A DNA stretch of 64,000 nt from contig NZ_AJYZ02000042.1 in assembly GCF_000272045.2 (NCBI RefSeq), forward strand, positions 481,552 to 545,551, read 5' to 3'. Each line of letters opens with the position of its first letter. Position 1 is the first letter of the stretch. Positions 62,966 through 64,000 of this stretch are shown here, piece by piece. Source of the DNA: Vibrio crassostreae 9ZC13. GTDB lineage: Bacteria > Pseudomonadota > Gammaproteobacteria > Enterobacterales > Vibrionaceae. The position numbers and the translations under genes were made by a program. Below the pieces are notes generated by a model. It did no database searches. It had not been told where the DNA came from and saw only the letters and a program-made list of their open reading frames with translations.

Positions 62966-64000
62966 TTAGCCACCCAATACATGTTTCAACATGTTGACGC
63001 ACATGTCGTATGGGACGGTCTCTTTCATCTTCTGCTGCAAGTACTCATCCAGTTTTGGTTTCAACGTGAAGGCACTATCGATTGCTGGATCCGTTCCTGG
63101 CTTGTAAGCACCAATCGACACCAAATCTTGGTTTTTACGGCAGATAGACAGCACTTGCCTTACCGCTTTCGACATCAAGACATGTTCTTCAGTGGTGATT
63201 TGCGGCATAACACGACTGACGGATTTCTCAACATCAATCGCAGGATAATGACCGGCATCAGCCATTTCACGCGACAACACAACGTGACCATCGAGAATCG
63301 CTCGCGATGCATCGGCAATCGGATCTTGGAGGTCATCGCCTTCGGTTAACACAGTAAAGAAAGCGGTAATTGAACCTTGTTCATCATTGCCGTTACCTGC
63401 TCGTTCCACCAGCGCAGGAAGCTTAGCGAAGACTGATGGCGGATAACCTTTGGTTGCTGGCGGCTCACCCACAGACAGAGCAATTTCACGCTGAGCCTGA
63501 GCAAAGCGGGTCAATGAATCCATGAGTAGCAGAACATCTAAACCTTGGTCGCGGAAATACTCGGCGACAGCCAGCGCAGTTTGACAGCCTTTTAAGCGCA
63601 TCAATGGTGATGAGTCGGCAGGAGCGGCCACAACAACCGAACGCTTACGGCCATCTTCACCAAGAATTTCTTCAATAAACTCTTTAACTTCTCGTCCACG
63701 CTCACCGATTAGGCCTACGACCACTACTTGCGCAGTTGTGCCTCGAGTCATCATGCCCAGAGTTACGGATTTACCGACACCAGAGCCAGCAAACAGACCG
63801 ATACGTTGCCCTTTACCCACGGTTAGCAAACCATTAATGGCTTTCAAGCCGACATCGAGTGGTTCAGAAATCGGTTTACGAGCTAACGGGTTGATTGGCT
63901 CCGCATTAAATGAAGCGCGTTGCTCTGTATAGATTGGACCTAAACCGTCGAGTGGATTACCTACGCCGTCGATCACTCGACCGAGCAGTTCCATTCCAAC
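62966..64000 (-). CDS. fliI: FliI, flagellar export ATPase (N-terminus beyond window)
   Basis: The visible 345 residues are the C-terminal part of the ATPase that energises flagellar protein export. The frame runs open through the window end, with Val-Gly ahead of an internal methionine. Walker A GLFAGSGVGKSVTLG, Walker B DVLLLMDSLTRFAQAQREIALSVGEPPATKGYPPSVF and the conserved GSITAFFTVLTEGDD are present, typical of FliI/AtpD-like enzymes. FliJ follows 19 bases downstream. Confidence 0.95.
   Translation of the reverse strand, partial: VGMELLGRVIDGVGNPLDGLGPIYTEQRASFNAEPINPLARKPISEPLDVGLKAINGLLTVGKGQRIGLFAGSGVGKSVTLGMMTRGTTAQVVVVGLIGERGREVKEFIEEILGEDGRKRSVVVAAPADSSPLMRLKGCQTALAVAEYFRDQGLDVLLLMDSLTRFAQAQREIALSVGEPPATKGYPPSVFAKLPALVERAGNGNDEQGSITAFFTVLTEGDDLQDPIADASRAILDGHVVLSREMADAGHYPAIDVEKSVSRVMPQITTEEHVLMSKAVRQVLSICRKNQDLVSIGAYKPGTDPAIDSAFTLKPKLDEYLQQKMKETVPYDMCVNMLKHVLGG

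Overview
The window looks like a Vibrio chromosome segment, most likely from the Splendidus-type marine vibrios. The grounds are the gene order (fadIJ, an ECF sigma factor with a DUF3379 partner, two fadL copies and mlaA; a ccm operon followed by cheYZAB-parC-parP-cheW and a single-polar-flagellum region with flhF/flhG), the moderate G+C, and the presence of a pfa polyunsaturated fatty acid (PUFA) synthase locus. No CRISPR array, tRNA, rRNA or prophage was seen.

Region 1 (1-7.6 kb, + strand) is the end of a pfa operon. The window opens inside pfaC, whose chain-length-factor half is separated from its two dehydratase domains by a 1,292-bp ISL3-family insertion sequence (1912-3203) with a perfect 8-bp target duplication. 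Removing the element plus one duplication restores the frame exactly. An apparently intact pfaD follows. PUFA synthesis is probably lost or altered in this strain.

Region 2 (7.6-16 kb, - strand) holds an HflX-family GTPase with an acidic insertion, then a sugar ABC importer (binding protein, two permeases, ATPase) headed by its own two-component system. The order matches the glucose uptake locus gltR-gtrS-gtsABCD of pseudomonads.

Region 3 (16-24.5 kb) is mixed housekeeping: SelO, a previously easy-to-miss 33-residue membrane protein gene with its own promoter, ribosome binding site and terminator, a LysE exporter, PrmB, SmrB, SixA and a large M16 (insulinase-type) protease.

Region 4 (24.5-34 kb) is a lipid-handling neighbourhood: fadJ/fadI with a FadR-like operator over the promoter, a highly structured candidate small RNA between fadI and the ECF sigma operon, the ECF sigma factor and its putative membrane anti-sigma factor, two FadL-type outer-membrane channels, and MlaA.

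Region 5 (34-41.2 kb, - strand) is the complete cytochrome c maturation set ccmABCDEFGHI. Region 6 (41.4-64 kb, - strand) is the polar chemotaxis and flagellar superoperon: fliI (cut by the window end), fliJ, fliK, fliLMNOPQR, flhB, then flhA, flhF, flhG, fliA, cheY, cheZ, cheA, cheB, parC, parP, cheW and a DUF2802 protein. Sigma-54-type promoters sit ahead of fliK and flhA. The ParC/ParP pair and a triplicated motif in CheA indicate the Vibrio system that places chemotaxis arrays at the cell pole.
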